Source: Gibbula magus (taxonomy: Eukaryota; Mollusca; Gastropoda; Trochida; Trochidae). Taken from it: DNA of 64,000 bases. This document shows, piece after piece, positions 21,374 through 34,167 of the stretch. The position numbers and the translations under genes are program-made. The stretch lies in contig OW388290.1 in NCBI GenBank assembly GCA_936450465.1, positions 22,557,457 through 22,621,456 of the forward strand, in the 5' to 3' direction. The notes below the pieces were generated by a model. That model was not told the origin of the DNA. It ran no database searches and saw nothing but the letters and a program-made list of their open reading frames with translations. The number at the start of each line of letters is the position of its first letter. Position 1 is the first letter of the stretch.

Positions 21374-21580
21374 ATTTGATGATGTTTATGCTTGTGAACA
21401 AGTGCACTGGATATCCGCTACAGTCTCCATTAACCATTGCGTTGACTGTATTCAATTTAACGCCAATATATTTCTTGTATGCTTTCAAAGTTATTTTCTC
21501 TATTTGGTGAAAGTCAGTCAATCCCCATAAGTCGAAATTTGGTGAATTACAAAGCTTGTGTAATTTATGTATCCTAGTGT
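21374..21580 (-). pseudogene. LINE ORF2 fragment
   Basis: The minus frame reads FDLWGLTDFHQIEKITLKAY, KKYIGVKLNTVNAMVNGDCS and HLFTSINIIKY. This aligns with the post-RT region of the intact ORF2 at 4.8-7.75 kb (EIWGLNSFAKLEMVHLYACK, KKFLGVKQNTPNLMIYGECG). It is a short remnant of a related LINE. Confidence 0.75.
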
Positions 21581-22394
21581 ATGTAATGTTTTCAGAATGA
21601 CGGCCAGTGCTTTTGGGCTTGGTATATTTAACATGCTTGTTCCAAATCAGCCAAATGGTAAAATACAATCCAAACTATTTATACATCGTAAGACATAGAT
21701 AGATATGTACTATCTTTTTAAGACTTCTGTTCCTTTTTGGAGTACACTTTTAAAACAATTAAGACATGTTAATTCCCTGTAAATAGCACCTACATAATGT
21801 ATTACAGGTATCCAAAATGTAAATTGTTTAATATTTCTAGTAAAAAACCTCTCTTAGACTATTTGATCTGTAATATGACATAATCATAATATTAAACATA
21901 AACAGACACATGTAGGGACGAATGCAAATATACATGAAACAATGACCTATTTTATATTAATCCAGTTAAAAAAGAAACTATCGCCACATTGAATGAAATA
22001 ATCTTTACCACGAAATGAAATTGTGAAACGGTATTTCTATAGTGTATAAAATGGCACACTGAGTGATGGCGGCTGAATCAATCGGTGTTTGTAGTTCAAA
22101 GCTTCCAAGGAGGAGAAGATGAAGTGTGCAGATTACAGTCGATAAACTGCTTTGAACTGTGTTTACATATTGGCCATTAGAATGGATTCCATCAGTAACG
22201 AAGACAAGTGTGTACAATTCTGATATAACAGATTAGTTAGATTCAATTACGATAAGTATCATGTTTGCTTATTGAAGTTTGTTAAAGAACTTATCAATTG
22301 AAACAGATAAGAAAACCGGACCCAGAAAACAATGGAAAAGTGATGCTGCTGAAAACCTTTTTCATATTGTTAACTGCCAACAGTCATCTATACA

Positions 22395-22877
22395 CACTGT
22401 CGGCCAAAAGAAACGCCTACTTGATTTTCCTTAAAATGAAAGATAAAATAATTTCTGAGATATATTTAATGGTGGTCTGCACGTTATGCTGAAACAATAA
22501 TTAATATGAAAGTCCATTGCAACCGTGGAAAAACTGTGATTCGAGTCAATAACATTCTGGTTGATTCACTCAGGCACCATAACCACGTACATCTGTAGCG
22601 TCATCAGCACTTTAATGCGAATGCGTGCCTGTATTGTTGCTCTTGGTTGAATGAAAATATGTTTCAAATGGTTTCTGACCAAGCAATGATCGAAAACTGA
22701 ACAATTCTGTTGTCTCATGTCAACAATTGCTATTCTAACATTACAACTTGAATAAATTTGAATATATTATGCAGAAATTGTGCAACTTCATAATGCTATA
22801 ATATTGCTAAACTGCTCATTATAGTTTTTACGAAATCTGATAAGATATCTGGTAGGCGTTTCTTTTGGCCGACAGTG
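22395..22877. mobile_element. MITE with CACTGTCGGCCAAAAG ends
   Basis: CACTGTCGGCCAAAAGAAAC (left) and its inverse (right, 22846-22877) form 26-bp or longer perfect inverted repeats. TATA/TACA sequence outside suggests TA-type insertion (Tc1/mariner-like), though the left junction carries two extra bases. The interior encodes no transposase; the ORF at 22298-22492 is chance. Confidence 0.75.
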
Positions 22878-25800
22878 TATACGTATCTCAAGTAATCGTT
22901 AATGCCACCCTTTGCTGTCTTTATTAGATGAAAATATATAGGATATTACTCGAGCAAAAATATACTGTGCCTTTATGAAACAAATGTGAATCTGCTAGAA
23001 TATTCTACAAACATGTGCAAGCTGTAAAATCGCATGACACACAATACTTTCTTTGTTATCGTGATGTTGAAGTAATGTGTGTAGAAGCATTAAGAAGTGA
23101 CAGTGCTTTTCATTAATGTCATTTTCACTTGTTTCATGACATCACAAGACGAATTACAAAAATAAACATACAGAATACGGTTCTCGGCAAAAATAATAGA
23201 AAGTAGAGTTACCTTTCACCTGATAACAGTTGTTTCAGATTTTTACCCTGCCTTGTTATTGTTGACGCTACATCATTACCAACACATTGTTAAAGTTTCC
23301 CTGTTAAACACTATGTTGTGAAATCGGTCGGAAATGAACTTACATAAAAGTTAATCTTCAGTATGTCATTTTTTCAGAATATCTAAAACATAAACAATGA
23401 ACTTATACATCTTATTTATTACAACCAGGGATACTTTAATTGATCATTTCGTAAGGCAAAAATGTTTTCTTCAATATACGTATGTCTCTGTATAAAGTGA
23501 CACGTATTACTATACAGCTTAAAGAAAGACATTAGAACATTTGTTTTTCATTATATTTTCATTCCACCAACATATATAAGACGGAAATAAAACCTCCATT
23601 CTTGTCTTTCTGTCGCCCTCTGTGACAGATTGACCGCGCAATCTATCTTGTCTCATGTTACAATGAAATAAAGCGTGACAGTATTGTAGAACGCTCAAAG
23701 GCAAACATAAAATCTTGCCTGAGAGTGTACACATTATTACGCAAAAATATTAACTTAGCTTTGTAGATTTCTTTTGTGACTGAAATACAACAAGGGTTTG
23801 TGGCGACAGAGTGTCACCAATAGTCTTCTAATGGCATTACATATAACGTACTTTTAAGTGACAAGCTCAAATTACCCGAGATGTATAACTCATATCAAAA
23901 GACTAAAAGGCTCATTGCATATTAATTTGTTTTATTTAGAATACTATGTCATTTGTTTTCCTAGCGTTATAACAATTAGCTAAACGTTCAAAAACAGAAA
24001 ATGTTTCGACATAACCTTGTACAAATAAAAAATGACACGCAAAGTACGTTAATATATATATTTTATATGACAACATCTCTATTTTGAATTTTGGCCTTTT
24101 TCTAACAGTAGAACAAACCTTCAGTCGATGATTTCCGTCTCAATGGTGCATCGGTAGTAAATTATAACTCCAGGAATCACATTAGCAAATCATGGTTACT
24201 GTATAAATCACCCCGTTTTTTATATTCCTTGTTTTTGGGAAAACATTCAATCTGTGTGGTTCGTTTATCACGCATGTATCAACATCAAGAAAGGGGTTTC
24301 ATAATCATTAATCTCCTTTTTTCAAAGCAGCTTGTTACAGTACTTGAAGATGGAAGTCATGATTGCATCATACTTGCATGCTCCGTCTTACGCTTGTGGC
24401 TAACGTTAACTTCAAGTGATTTGTAGCTGATTTGATATAGATTCAATCCTGTTATCGGGGTTTTGCTACAGAAGCATAGGTTTTTTTGGTCTCATCTGAC
24501 CATAAACCCATGAGTTTACGATCTCTTTGAATACATAACAACGGACTGAACACGTTGGTAACAGAAATTAATGTTTAATGAATATTTCTGGAGTGTGAAA
24601 GGGCAACGAATATGACTGTTTGATGAATTTCAACACTTTATTATAAACGATAACCCTTTGCCTTGTACCATGGTTCCCTGAGTGAATCTGTTTTCGTAAA
24701 AACTGGAGCATTAATAATTGAACCTTTTGTTGATGCGATGGCAAATAATTCAAGAAGCCAACTTATGCGTTTGCTATTCAAATCAAGAGAAACGTGACTT
24801 GCTCTGGGACTGTGGACATTAATGCGTTCATTTTCTGAGAAAATCAAAGTTCAAACGTGATTTACTTTCTGTATAATCCTCCGCTACATCTGTCGGCACA
24901 TGGACAAGTCAGAGAGATTATATCCGCATTACCACGAGCAGTGTGATAAGTCCGTCCATATTTACTGAATCCATACATGAGAAATACAGGCAAGAAACGT
25001 TATGTTTTACATGAACTCGGCATCAAGTTGTATGAACTACACATGCCGTTTATTGTGAAGACTGCAGTATTACTTTTGACGTTAACAGTTTGTCTGTCAT
25101 GATTAATGTAATGGATCATGACATATTGATAACCTATTCATTCCAATGCAATGAGTTTCATTGGCCCGGATATTTCTATTATATAGCATGTGTATAGAGG
25201 TTTATATGCATTCCTAATGCACATCCACATCATTACATCAAAACCTTATTCTAGGACATCCATATCAATCCAAATATGCGCATAGTGGCTTTATATTTCA
25301 CAGGTTATAAACATTAAATCTTTAATAATGATGTATTTTGTAACTAATATTTGTTGAGTTTATCAAATATGATATGTAAGATATGAGGCATGAAATCAGG
25401 TGATGCAGTATCCCAATATATCAACTTTTAAACTGCATTCTCAATCTCATTCACATGAGCTGTTAGTTCAGATCGACATCCGTTATACTCGTGTCATATC
25501 TGTAGTTGTGTTGTAAGTGCCCAATAGAGTAACCTTAATGTCATTTTCAAATATATCACACGCACTTATGCAAGTGTAAATGCCTCCTAATTATGTTTCT
25601 TGAGGCTGTAAAGAAAGATGAAAGCATGACAGTCGCCTTTATATCAGGTCTCTCGAACGTTAAGTAAGAGTTTTCCGTAGTATTCATTCTGCTGGTGGAA
25701 TCGGTGCCAAAGTGCTTTCAGATAATATTGACTTTTTAGATCATTCTTTCAATACATGGTCTGGAACGATGAAACTCATTCTACTTGAGTGTTAACATAA

Positions 25801-27603
25801 AATACAATCTTTGGATAGGCGCCAACTGCAAGTAAGTATGAGTTTAGCTGTCTGTATATGTAGCATGAGCATTGTTCTAATAAAATCTGTGTGTTCCTTC
25901 TACCTAGACTGCGCCATTTTCTACTTTACATAAAAGTATTGACTATAGAGTCAAATTTCCTTTCTTATTGTCAGCTCGGTTGTTTACAAAATATCTGTAC
26001 ATTAAACACTCTGCTAATTCGGGATAAACGACACGTCCAATAAGACACGGTATCGGTAGTCAAAGATAAAAGTTGATTTGTTTTCAAGTTCAATGCTTCC
26101 GCTGCATGTGTCTGTACAGTGTATGCAAATCATGGTCACGTTGTTTTCATTTTACAGTTGTCACGTGTTCAACGTATATCATTCACAATGCCTGCCCGTT
26201 GTTTTCCTAATGTCATAGAGGAAAAATACACACCTAATACCCAGTGGAACTGTTTCATCAGTTATCAATACTTATCATCAACTAATTGAGTTAACATTGT
26301 TAAACAATAATGTGCATTTTGTCTGTATGCAAATGACAATAAACAAATCAAAATAAACTTTAATTTCTAGTAAGATCATTCTTATATATATAGTACTTCA
26401 CAAAATGTCAACAACAACATACTTGTATTAATGTAGCGAGGTATGCAGCTTTACGAATCATTTATATTCTTATTTTTATAAATGATGAAATAAACAGCTA
26501 TTGAACACACAATACAACATTGTTAACCGTTAACAGAAAATAATTATCGCCTTCAATACCTATTTTTGTAGGATGGCAAGATTCATTTATCAATATTTAG
26601 ATGTACTGTAAACACCTGATTTAATCAATCACAAGCTTATACTAGCCTCAGATTATGTTTTCGGTTGTAGTTTGTTGAGATACTATCAAGATTCGACGAA
26701 AGATTATGTATCCGTTTTTGCATTCAACTTTTATTTGTATCATTCTATTCTATTAATTGACCTTAAAAAGAACATTTTTTAAAAACAATATCTGTCATTT
26801 ACAAGTAGGCTAGTGATGACAGACATTCTTTCTTCAAACTTTGTTTGTCGTGATTGATTTCTTCGTGATAATATTGTATTCTTAGACCAAAGTAGACACA
26901 TGTAAATGTCGTAGAAGTCCCTATGGAATGCGTTCTACAGATTAATATTTTTATGAACATGGTCAATTATGCGCAGCATTGTGTTTCACTGTCGAAGTAA
27001 ATGTTTACAATACTAAGAGTATCCCGTATATGTGTGACATTAACCATGTACAACATTAGTTCTTTGTCTGGTCGTTATAACGTACCACATTTATGTTAGA
27101 CTGCCAAGTCGGCATAATAAGAGGCAGCAGAATAATGTGAAAGTGACGTTAGGATATTTCTATGGCATACATTCAGAAACGTAATCCCTTTATAATGAAA
27201 TGCCCTACTGGAGAAATAACAATAGGCTGATTATAATCCATCATACGTGATTTTGTTCACCCGATTATATTTGGTGTGTGTATCTGAACTTCTGAAGACG
27301 GGGCTCACTATTTCAATACGTTATCTATTTCACTAACTGTACAAATAACCTGTATTTAAAAATAATTATTATAAATCCCATTTACAATGTACATGCATCA
27401 TCCATAGCCATCTTAGTGTTCGATTTTCATCTCTTACAAAGTGATTAATTAAGCTTACCGTTTGTATGTGAACTTGTGTTCTTCCTGAAATTAATAAAAT
27501 AATCAAATCATTAAAAAAAATATTATCTAGCATAACTGCAATTCTGTCATGACAAACAATCATCCTACTTTCAAAGTAAGGTAACTCATATTGCGAAATT
27601 ACC

Positions 27604-27866
27604 GGGGATGTAGCTCAGTTGGTAGAGTGTCCGCTCATCACCCGGAAGACCGGGGTTCGATTCCCGGTCGCGTCATACCAAAAGACGTTAAAAGATGGGA
27701 GTTGTTGCTGCCTTGCTTGACACTCAGCATTATAAGGAAAGAACAACGCATGAACTGGCGCTGCACTGTGGCTGCCGGGTGCAGAATGCACAAATCAAAT
27801 TTCCAATGTACATTGTATTGCGGACAATAAAGTGTTATTATTATTATTATAATTATTATTAAATAC
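27604..27866 (+). mobile_element. tRNA-derived SINE
   Basis: The head GGGGATGTAGCTCAGTTGGT carries the Pol III A box (TAGCTCAGTTGG) and GGGGTTCGATTCCCGG the B box with a paired T-arm. The acceptor ends do not pair, so it is not a tRNA gene. A middle domain (GTTGTTGCTGCCTTGCTTG, CTCAGCATTATAAGG) is the kind shared by many mollusc SINEs. The tail is AATAAAGTGTTATTATT with TTA repeats. The 79-codon ORF is non-genic. Confidence 0.85.
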
Positions 27867-28439
27867 AGTACTTTATATCTTTAACCCCAAATAGACACAG
27901 TTCTCCCTCGCAACATTGTGTAATAATACGTTCAAATGTCACCGAATTCCCTTTGGAATTAATTCAAAATGGCGTCAGATTGTTATTATCTATAATCATA
28001 AATATCATTAAGCCTCGTTGTTGTAGTTAACGTGCACACCTCTAAGAGTATCCCGTAATGAATGTGACTTCAACTAGGTTTGAAAACAACTCTTTGTCTG
28101 GGCGTAATAACGTCCCACATTTACGGTAAACTATTAAGAAAGCGCAATAACTGATTAATAGATAATCTAATGGTCACATTAGGATGTTCTGATTACATAT
28201 ATTCATAGCCATAATCTACAGTGTGGTGAACTAAGTCTCAAATTGTCCAATTAAAGTACTAAGTCCCCATTGTTTCCATTTGAACAAAATAACATGTTGA
28301 ATGGCTAGCAAGTTTTTGTCCAGAAATAAAAACCCTGAACATCCCGGAGTCAGTCAGTTACACATACGGACAGATCTTATATGTGCTGATTTTGCATATA
28401 TGGAGATTATTACGCGAGGATGTGTCATATAAGTGACTT

Positions 28440-28700
28440 AGTGTGTTATGAGTGTGAATTTAAGTATTGCCCGAGCGAGAGCGAGGGTTATACATACATA
28501 TGCACGAGATTCGTAAGAGTCCAATATGGTACCCTTCGAGTGTAATATGTTTTTATTACCTAATCTATTCCATCTGTATCGTGTAAAATAGCTTGAAAAC
28601 GACCCACTTCGCACAAGCTACAGTGACGTCGCGAACAATTGTTTTATATGGCGTCACATACGGGTAGTAGCGCTACAACAATGGTTTCGAGGCAAACGTG
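28440..28700. repeat. CRE-rich dispersed repeat, copy C
   Basis: Arm CCCGAGCGAGAGCGAGGG near 28470, then TGACGTCG (28624) and TGGCGTCA (28649) 25 bp apart. Confidence 0.5.
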
Positions 28701-31260
28701 ATATGTGCACATGTGCTCGTATTGAAAATATTAATTTTATACAATATGGATAATAATGTCTATTGCACATGCTTTACATTCACAACAATCAACCACAGAA
28801 CACAAGAGGCAACATTGGATTCTTGCATTAATTTTGCTCCCAGGAATTTTCATTAATGATGAATTGATATAATCGTTAAAAAGAAAAGTTTAATGATTGT
28901 AAAACAATCCTTAATATCGGAAAATACTTTTAAAAAATGATTCGGTATCCGACTCGCTCGTCGCTTGGTATGTGCTCGTTTGGAACATAATCATCAACTC
29001 GTTTGATGAAAAAAAGTATCAAATGGAAGGTCGTTAAGCATCCTTTTAAATGTAAAGAATTCGCCATTTCCGTTCCTATTTGTTTCTGTATAAGGTGAAT
29101 ATATCATTATTATTCAGCTTACATGACAACATTCGAGAAGTCATGTTTTCATCAAGAGTTCATTCTACAAACATGTACAGAAGGATATTAAACCTCCATT
29201 CCTGTCCGTCTGCCGCCCTCTATCTGACAAATAGAGCATACAATCCATCTTATCTTTAAAGTGTAGCAGAGCGTCATATTATTTTAGAACAGTACTTTCT
29301 AGCTAACACGAAATCTTGTTTGAGATAAAAATTAGTTATAAAAATCGTGCAAATAGATGTCACCATTATATGTTTCCTTATTGATATAAGTGAAATAAAC
29401 TCGATGATCACCGTGGATACTATCTGTGACTTTGTGTATCATCTATGGAATGTACATATCATTTTGCAAAATAATTAAAATGGCTTTTGTCGATATTTTT
29501 TTACCAGAATGTTTCAAACCAGAGTTGGTCGTAACAAAATATCATTGGTAGCTTTTAATGTCACCTCAAAGCAAACAAATCATTTACACATCGCCCACAC
29601 TATGAAATGAAAAAGGATCTTAGTATTTCCTTTAAGCAGAATAATGAACAGCGGATCGATACCAGCAGAATAATATGTTGCTCCGTAGCCCCAGCATCTC
29701 TGCAGAAGCTAAATAAGAATACATATTTTTCAGTAATGAAACGTCTCCAACGGTGTTTAGTTATATACAGAACCTTATATCCATAAAAGATGGTACACAA
29801 AAGTATTATAAACTATTCAGGGTAGTCTTCCAAATGCCACGAATCGTTACTTGGAGAACTCTTTATTTCTGTCATATCTAATTGTTACAAACAAGTCATG
29901 ATATGCACTTCGAGATCCCTCCAGGCAAAAGGTAACTGGTGAATCTGCAGTAAATTATTAACGCAGGAATCACATTCGCAAATCCGGTTTGCTTTATAAA
30001 TCAACCTGTGTTTTTATTCCTTGGTGTCTCTTTTTTAAAACATTTAATCCATATGCACGGTTTATCAACTTCAAAAGAGATTTTCTACACCCACAGCTCA
30101 CATCGCAATGAGAACACATATTGAGATGTCCTCTGCAAACCTTGAATTTGAAAATAAAACAGTTTATTAATGATACTTTTGAGATGGACGTCAACATTTA
30201 TCACCTTACGCAAACGAAAATAATATGTGATTTGTGGCACTGCCGTCGTGTTAATATGATATATTCAGGCCATATGTGAGTTTTGCCGTGCGGCGACGGT
30301 TAAAACAGATGTGCAAAAAATAACATATGAGACTCTCCAAGCTTGAACAGAGATTAATGAATATCTTCAGAATGAAAACAGACAAATCATTTGATATGTC
30401 TTTTTTAAGAATACTGACACTTTAGTTTAAACTATAGTCAGTGGTCACAGCCGTGTATGGTGATTCCCCGAGAGATCTTGAATCAAAATAACAAGGGGAT
30501 TAATAATTGAACTGTTTCGCTGGGAGGGTGGAGCTTATGACAAAACTCATCCTGTTTGTTTGCTTGTCAAGTCGTGACTGTCGACAAAATTACATTCATT
30601 TTGTAATACATCCAGTCTTTGAAATTTAAGCGATATGTTCCCTGTTGATTGGACTAAACAAGGTAATGTGATCGGTAAACAATCCCATAAACACAGTTGA
30701 AAAGGATGACCTTCATAAGTTGAGGGTTTTAAAAATGACTTCGATAAACTCCGGCATTTAAACTAGCAATGTTCAAACCGTTTATAAGTCTGACAGTGAA
30801 CAAACAGGTTATGACACATATTTCTTAAAGAAGTGTAAGAAAGGCCGTGCATGACGTTGCTAATTCTGTCGGCACTTGAACATGCTCGAGGACTACCTCT
30901 ACATCAAGGCCGACCATAAGACCAGAGATCTTATACTTGACACAATCGGACATAACGATCTATGGTCTATACCAACTGTTAACCAGACTGCAAAATCATT
31001 TCCACTTTTGATGTTAACAGTTCGTATGTCACAATAACAATATTTCATCAGGAAAGCTGAACATAATATTTTATTAACACCACTATAAGGAATCATCAAC
31101 AATCGGCCCGGTCATTTATACAGCATGTATAAACGTGTACATAGATTCCTGTTAACAGTCACATCACCACTATACTGGAATTACAGAAGCGACCTAACAT
31201 ACATGTAAGCACACACAAACGTGTTGAATATCAAGTAAAAGCGGACTGAAATCCTAACAC

Positions 31261-32044
31261 ACCCAGTAACCTATTAAAATAACTAAGCAACAGCTTTTGT
31301 TTTACAATAAACTTTGCATTATGTCATCCTTTGTACGACATGTTCTCTTCACTCCTTTAAATTCAACTTGACATCTGCTTATGATGCTGACCTTTACATG
31401 GACCGTCAAGGGAAACAACATGATGGTGCGTCAGGAGAACCGTCAGCCAGAATCGGCATTAACGTCTCCATAGATGATTGGTCTTTGTTCAGAAACACAT
31501 TTTGAAACGCATGTTTTAAGACTTGATATTGCGGACGGCTGTTATTAAGTATTATTTTTTGCAATTGCAATGTATTGCAATGTGAGACGAGGAAGTTACA
31601 CATTAGACATCCCCGGGTCATCAAGCTTAAAACTAAATTATAAGGAGTTTGGTAATTCAACCATGTTAGCCTCTGATGCACCTTTAAGACAATATATTTA
31701 TCTACTTTTATATTCACCACACGATGTGATTCCGATTTCAAAGTGAATCATAAGGAAAGAGTTGAGGGGAGAGTGTTTTTCGGGAATAAAAAGAAGACGT
31801 TAACCGTTAAAGGCACTGCAACACGGTTTTTTTCTTTTTATTTGATCTCAATTTTTATTCAAAGTTTATTCAATATAGTGTCACCTTAGATGGTAAAACG
31901 TCTCATTACACAACCCAATAAGCCGTATCCATAGAAAACGGTTATCCGCATTGGTAGAAACTTGTGGGACGTATAAAACGCTCAGGCAATTCTTGAGTTC
32001 AGACAAGAAGATGGTTGACCATTTTGGTATCATCACTTGTGGCT
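31261..32044. other. Non-coding stretch
   Basis: Overlapping ORFs on both strands at 31314-31741 have no recognisable domain or splice support. Nothing else is seen. Confidence 0.45.
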
Positions 32045-32058
32045 TAACTACCTTCGAG

Positions 32059-32373
32059 GTGAGGTGAGGTGAGTTGGGGTTTAACGCCGCTTTCAAGAGT
32101 ATTTCACTTATATCGCGGCTGCTAGTATTACGGCAGGGAGAAAGCCCGCAACGCCATGTGGCTATGCATTGCGGTGAAACCTGCGAGCAACGGCTGGAAC
32201 TAGCGAACCATGGGTGGTACTACTCTGAAATTCAGTGTAGCATTGCACCCAAACCTTACTGCGTGTAGAACAGTTCTCTACTGCAGACAAAGTTGCCGTG
32301 CCCCTGGCGGGATTCGAACCCCGGACCTCTTGATCCGAAACCGAACGCGCTAACCACTGCGCTACCCCGCCCC
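32059..32373 (-). mobile_element. tRNA-derived SINE with perfect 14-bp target duplication
   Basis: On the minus strand the head (from 32373) reads GGGCGGGGTAGCGCAGTGGT with an A box, and GGGGTTCGAATCCCGCC with the B box. The 3' end at the left is the fold GTGAGGTGAGTTGGGGTTTA. The 14-bp TAACTACCTTCGAG flanks it exactly at 32045-32058 and 32374-32387. The 315-bp body and intact duplication show a comparatively recent retroposition. I associate the GTTTAACGCCGCTTTCAA tail with gastropod SINEs. Confidence 0.9.
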
Positions 32374-32387
32374 TAACTACCTTCGAG

Positions 32388-33920
32388 CGGCCATTTTAAT
32401 GTGTACACCTTAAAATGGTCACACGAAGGGAGATGAAATCGCATGGTTTAAACGAACCATGATCAGCTCTTTTAATTGATTTTGCAGTTGCCATTGGTGT
32501 CACATATTTTCCGTTTCGTGAGAGCACCTTTTCAGTAAGAACGGCGCGCTACAGTTCCTTGAAAGAGCAGGTTCATGTAGCGAATGCGTGGCGTACTTGG
32601 CTTGAGGATAAGAGATACATAAGTGTATTACTTCACATAAGGAACATATTGTGAAAACAAAGTGAATCGTTCACATTATCAACATTATCTTGAACATAAT
32701 TTACAGGGTTAGATAATCTAAATATCTTTAAATGGTTGCTCTTTGTTGTAGATGACATAATACATATCTAGACCATTGACCCCTTATGCAGTTATTGCTA
32801 TCGTTTTAGCGCTCTGGCCCGCAAACGAACAGCAGAGTGTAACAGACGTTATAATGTGTCCTCAAATGATTAAATTAATTTATCATTTGTTTTTCAACAT
32901 AAATGAACATATAAAAGTTATGAAATTGTTTCCCACATAAAAGTTACTATGTACATAAAAGTGAAATTGTACGAATGTCGTTTCATTTAATCAAATATTT
33001 TCCATCAACCGCTGAAGGCAGTTCATCTGTATATTCAAATCCCTATGGCTAACTGATATATTGCATTTGTCCATTGCTATAACCGTGGAAATAAAAAAAA
33101 TACCCATTGCCATTTATTTCAATTTAATTATATTACTCATGCAAATGAAGACACGGAACATGTGGCTCTCAAGAACCCCTGATCATTTGTCTTCCTGGTT
33201 GTCCGACCAGATTCCCCTCCCTGCTATCTTCTACTAGCGTTAGCTCATCGATCCAGGAGTGAGTCCTGTGGGTGCGATGCCATGTAACTTCTGGCCTAGA
33301 TGGTTGGTTCTTCCTACTCAGATGGTGGAATCTATTAATGGATAATTCCCGCCTGTGTCCCATGTGCTCGTAGACAGTAAACGGTAGGGCGTGTTCTCAA
33401 ATAGGTTTGCACGCCGTTTGAGACAGAGTAACGTCATGCTACTATACGGATCGATGATAATCAGTAAGAATAAATCATTGAACAATATTGATGACCACTT
33501 TGGGGAAATTAAACAGTCATGTCGGAAGTGGTAAAGCCATAATACGAATTATCAGCTGTTTGGTTTGGAATGACTTACACTATAACCAAAGTTGAAGCAT
33601 TGTGGTAATGGTAACAATTTGTCTTTTAAGACGCTCAAACGTGACTTGCAATTGTAAAGAGACGAAGCCTTGTACCTCTGTAATAAGGTCGCAGCAGATT
33701 GGAGAAACTTACCACAGATGAAGATGTATAATTAATTCGATTAGAAGTTTGTAAAAGTCCTCGAGAGAAGACGGAAGTGCTATGGTGACGCCAACACGAC
33801 TCGGAGGACGGACACTTAACGCAGGACAGATTTGTTGTGTCTGCAAATTGAATTCCATCCCGTGTGGCCTGGCAGCGCTGGCCGGCGTGGCTAGCGCGGA
33901 TGATTGACAGGCGATTGGAA
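32388..33920. other. Upstream intergenic region of the receptor gene
   Basis: Mostly AT-rich without genes, becoming GC-richer after about 33780 towards the promoter. A short minus-strand stretch at 33169-33363 contains RPEVTWHRTHRTHSWIDELT, faintly like the G-R-P-x-x-x-W C-terminal tail of some LINE ORF2 proteins. This is weak evidence only. Confidence 0.45.
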
Positions 33921-33949
33921 GACGTCAGTGACAGACGCCGTGTATATAT
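33921..33949 (+). promoter_or_regulatory. Putative core promoter of the receptor gene
   Basis: GACGTCA (33921-33927) is a CRE-like site and TGTATATATC (33941-33950) a TATA-like box. A start of transcription would be expected about 30 bp downstream near 33970-33980, giving a 5' UTR of about 190 bases. No transcript data are available. Confidence 0.4.
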
Positions 33950-34057
33950 CGTCGCTAATCAAGGCTTGTCACACGACAGTCAGGAATTAGCATAGTTAAC
34001 CACAGGACGAACTCTGTGTCGACTAGGAGATAAAGCAGACTGTTTCTGAAGCCGTTG

Positions 34058-34111
34058 ATGCCCCTAGCTGTCAGCACGTACCCAACCGACTTGTTGTGTG
34101 GACATACTTAA
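34058..34111 (+). promoter_or_regulatory. Upstream ORF in the receptor 5' UTR
   Basis: ATG at 34058 opens 17 codons and ends TAA at 34109-34111, 56 bases before the main ATG. Its initiation context (GTTGATGC) is weak at -3 relative to the main start (ACCATGG), so leaky scanning is likely. It could damp receptor translation. Confidence 0.4.
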
Positions 34112-34167
34112 AGACTAAGAAGGGGTCGTCGTCGCGCCAGTAACTCAGTTCTAACTGGAACAGGACC

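Larger units (their letters stand above)
20045..25345 (+). repeat. Tandem duplication unit 1 (~5.3 kb)
   Basis: Collinear diverged matches to unit 2 include 20190-20440 with 25550-25790 (GTGTAAATGCC, AATTATGTTTCTTGA, TCTCGAACGT). Others are 23575 with 29185 (CCTCCATTC...CGCCCTCT), 24170 with 29955 (AGGAATCACATT), 24895 with 30868 (TGTCGGCAC) and 25085 with 31008 (TTAACAGTT). The offset drifts from about 5.35 to 5.95 kb, reflecting later insertions and deletions. No gene is recognised inside. Confidence 0.7.
25390..31260 (+). repeat. Tandem duplication unit 2 (~5.9 kb)
   Basis: This is the diverged downstream partner of the block at 20.0-25.3 kb. Internally, 26890-27190 and 27890-28215 are also related (AAGAGTATCCCGTA, TCTTTGTCTGG, AATAACGTCCCACATTTA), so a further ~1 kb local duplication took place here, with the SINE at 27.6 kb landing between the two. 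A CRE-rich element at 28.44-28.70 kb has no counterpart in unit 1. Confidence 0.65.

Noticed and set aside
22298..22492. 64-codon plus-strand ORF
   Set aside because: It crosses the left TIR of a non-coding MITE.
31314..31741. Overlapping ORFs on both strands
   Set aside because: No recognised domains, mutually exclusive frames, and no transcription or splice signals.
33169..33363. Minus-strand ORF with RPEVTWHRTHRTHSW, like a LINE C-terminal tail
   Set aside because: Similarity is limited to a few residues; too weak for its own entry.
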